Shown: in pieces, positions 62,711 to 64,000 of the stretch
Layout of the letters: each line of letters begins with the position of its first letter
How positions within the stretch are numbered: the first letter of the stretch is position 1
NCBI GenBank assembly: GCA_022071965.1
Contig: JAJVIQ010000003.1
Location: forward strand, 62,001 to 126,000
Direction: 5' to 3'
DNA: 64,000 bases
Source of the DNA: Gammaproteobacteria bacterium
GTDB lineage: Bacteria; Pseudomonadota; Gammaproteobacteria; JAJPIJ01
Translations under genes and position numbers: made by a program
Notes under the pieces: model-generated
Databases searched by the model: none
What the model saw: the letters and a program-made list of their open reading frames with translations, nothing else
What the model was told of the DNA's origin: nothing

Positions 62711-63490
62711 CTACGAACGGGCCGCGGGGCGATGCCCGAGGGCGGCCAGCGTGGCGAGCGCGCTCGCCAGCAGCAGTACGGGCGCCGGCACCGGCACTCC
62801 CGAGAGATTCGCAACGACGGCGCCGTTGACGGTGAGATTGTCGATGAGGGTGAATTGCGCGACGTCGTAGGGGATCGTGAAGGTCACGTTGTTGACTTCT
62901 CGCGTGAACACCGACGTCGGATCGGCGAAATACAGGCGGAACTCGATAGGATCGCTCACGCCTTCGAACGCGCTTCCGCCGAAGAGGTAGGAAACCGCCT
63001 GCCACGAGCCGCTGTTGATGTTCGCCGTGAGCAAGGGCCCGGAGAGCGCGCCGTTCCCGATCCTGGCCCGCAATTGTATCGTGCTGTTCCCGAGTGGGGT
63101 CGAGACGGAATCGCGCTTGGCGATGAACGACAGCGATGTCAGGGTCGTGGTCGAGGCGAAAGGCGTCAGCGTGAAGGACAGGTAGTCATTCGCCGCATTG
63201 AAGGCATTGTCCGTGACGTCATCGTTGACGAAATAGCTGTACGGCGGGACGCCGGAGAACGGATTGGTGCCATGGGTCAGCGAACCGGTGGCGCCCATGC
63301 CGTGGGCGCTCAACGTGCTCACGGCGACGTTCGCGCCCGAGGGGCTCGAAGTGACGGATGCGGGGGCCGTGAGCGAGTTGAATTCGTATCTGGCGAGCAC
63401 GATCGGGGCCGCGTGCGCCGCCGGGCCGAGGCCCAGGCCGGCGATCAAGGCTACGGCCAGATATCCCGTCCTGCTCGGTCGCAACGCCAT
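62711..63490 (-). CDS. Secreted VPxPA-CTERM (exosortase-sorted) protein
   Basis: A 259-residue exported protein. Signal peptide at residues 6-27 (LAVALIAGLGLGPAAHA). The middle is a Ser/Thr/Asn-rich beta-type domain (jelly-roll-like, for example SFIAKRDSVSTPLGNSTIQL and SGSWQAVSYLFGG) with a possible DNL-type ending (AQFTLIDNLTV). The C-terminus VPVPAPVLLLASALATLAAL followed by basic residues is a PEP-CTERM/VPxPA sorting signal recognised by exosortase. The start has a perfect AGGAGG site 7 bases upstream. No exosortase gene is in the window. Confidence 0.85.
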   Translation of the reverse strand: MALRPSRTGYLAVALIAGLGLGPAAHAAPIVLARYEFNSLTAPASVTSSPSGANVAVSTLSAHGMGATGSLTHGTNPFSGVPPYSYFVNDDVTDNAFNAANDYLSFTLTPFASTTTLTSLSFIAKRDSVSTPLGNSTIQLRARIGNGALSGPLLTANINSGSWQAVSYLFGGSAFEGVSDPIEFRLYFADPTSVFTREVNNVTFTIPYDVAQFTLIDNLTVNGAVVANLSGVPVPAPVLLLASALATLAALGHRPAARS

Positions 63491-64000
63491 GACTTGCCCT
63501 CCTTACGTACGCCGGTGCAAGGTCGATCCACGACATCTTGCGCTGACCATGCTCGGCCCGCGCCACAACTAGTGCAAACGTTGGTCGCGAACTGTCAGGC
63601 TTTTGACAAGCGCTGCCCCCGCCCGGCGGCAAACCTCCTGCGCGCCACGAATAACAGACTGATTACCAAGCACGAACCAGTCGCGACCACGCGCTCACGG
63701 CGTCGAGTTCGTGGCGCGTACACGCTCGCATGTGATCTGGTTCGCAGGTGGAAGTCGCACTCCGCAGGCACCTGGCCGCCCGTCACGCCGGGGATGGGAT
63801 GTGCGCCAGTACGCAATACAGGGAGAAAAACGCCATACCACGCCGGATCGGGGGCCCGATGTCTTCCGACGCGCGCGGTCGAGGCACGGCGGGCGTAGCG
63901 CGGCTAGCCGGTCGGCATCATAGGTTCGGCTTGCTGCCGCTGCACGACCTCATGAACGCCGTGGCCTTGCCCGGAACGGGATGACGGTCCCTCGCCGCAC
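63491..64000. other. 510 bases with no supportable gene at the right edge
   Basis: Several short open frames occur on both strands, but none has a ribosome-binding site plus a protein-like sequence. The left end carries the AGGAGG site of the VPxPA-CTERM gene. A TTGACA at 63603-63608 has no -10 at the right distance. The region may hold the upstream part of a gene continuing beyond the window. Confidence 0.5.

Noticed and set aside
63603-63608. TTGACA as a promoter in the right-edge region
   Set aside because: No -10-like hexamer lies 15-19 bases downstream and no gene follows.

Overview
The window is a high-GC, densely coded chromosomal segment from a gammaproteobacterium. The evidence is the gene orders tpiA-secG-tRNA-Leu, pyrG-kdsA-eno-ftsB-ispD-ispF, clpS-clpA, scpA-scpB-rluB, aceB-aceA and a full 14-gene nuo operon with separate nuoC and nuoD, together with gammaproteobacterial-type ArgA, BolA, YciB and YciI proteins. 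I see no insertion sequence, prophage, CRISPR array or rRNA. Polyhydroxyalkanoate synthesis, the glyoxylate shunt, a type I NADH dehydrogenase, CuA-site assembly factors and a VPxPA-type exosortase substrate suggest an aerobic, storage-polymer-forming environmental bacterium. The species cannot be fixed from sequence reading alone.

Layout. At 0.2-4.8 kb, two paralogous soluble Ser/Thr kinases, each fused to a cyclic-nucleotide-binding domain, face outward around a CBS-pair protein and a membrane-anchored protein built from about six 29-residue repeats. This is the most unusual locus of the window. At 5.0-7.0 kb lie SCO1/SenC, the PCu(A)C copper chaperone and phosphatidylserine decarboxylase. 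At 7.0-21.7 kb, complex I runs nuoA to nuoN on the minus strand, preceded by tRNA-Leu(GAG), secG and tpiA (to 23.3 kb). At 23.4-28.3 kb come a DUF2061-like membrane protein, then a plus-strand patatin/phaC/acyl-CoA-ligase group. At 28.3-34.8 kb, on the minus strand, are an endonuclease III-related glycosylase, rluB, scpB, scpA, trpS, an M50 metalloprotease, a small membrane protein and a YciO-type protein. At 35.0-38.1 kb, on the plus strand, are yciB, a YciI protein, a BolA protein, an orphan DpnA-like DNA methyltransferase and dapE.

At 38.1-43.2 kb, on the minus strand, are an SAM methyltransferase, icd, aceA and aceB: the isocitrate branch point and the glyoxylate shunt. A divergent LysR regulator follows, with a promoter that appears to share one -35 hexamer with aceB. 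At 44.4-47.0 kb are clpS-clpA, then argA-argE (minus) and ilvD (plus). At 51.5-59.0 kb are a small membrane protein, a lytic transglycosylase, pgpA, ispF, ispD, ftsB, eno, kdsA and pyrG. At 59.1-62.2 kb are a drug/metabolite-type exporter and fhs (formate-tetrahydrofolate ligase) with a long upstream region carrying three direct repeats. At 62.7-63.5 kb is a secreted VPxPA-CTERM protein. The last 510 bases contain no gene I can support.

How the genes work together: most form housekeeping clusters for energy conservation, cell envelope, central carbon flow, and chromosome or protein maintenance. The accessory content of interest is the kinase/CBS/repeat-protein module, the patatin-PhaC pair, the orphan adenine methyltransferase, an isocitrate dehydrogenase with unusual coenzyme-site residues, and the VPxPA-CTERM protein. 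Start codons were chosen from ribosome-binding sites, overlaps and remembered family alignments. No database search was run.
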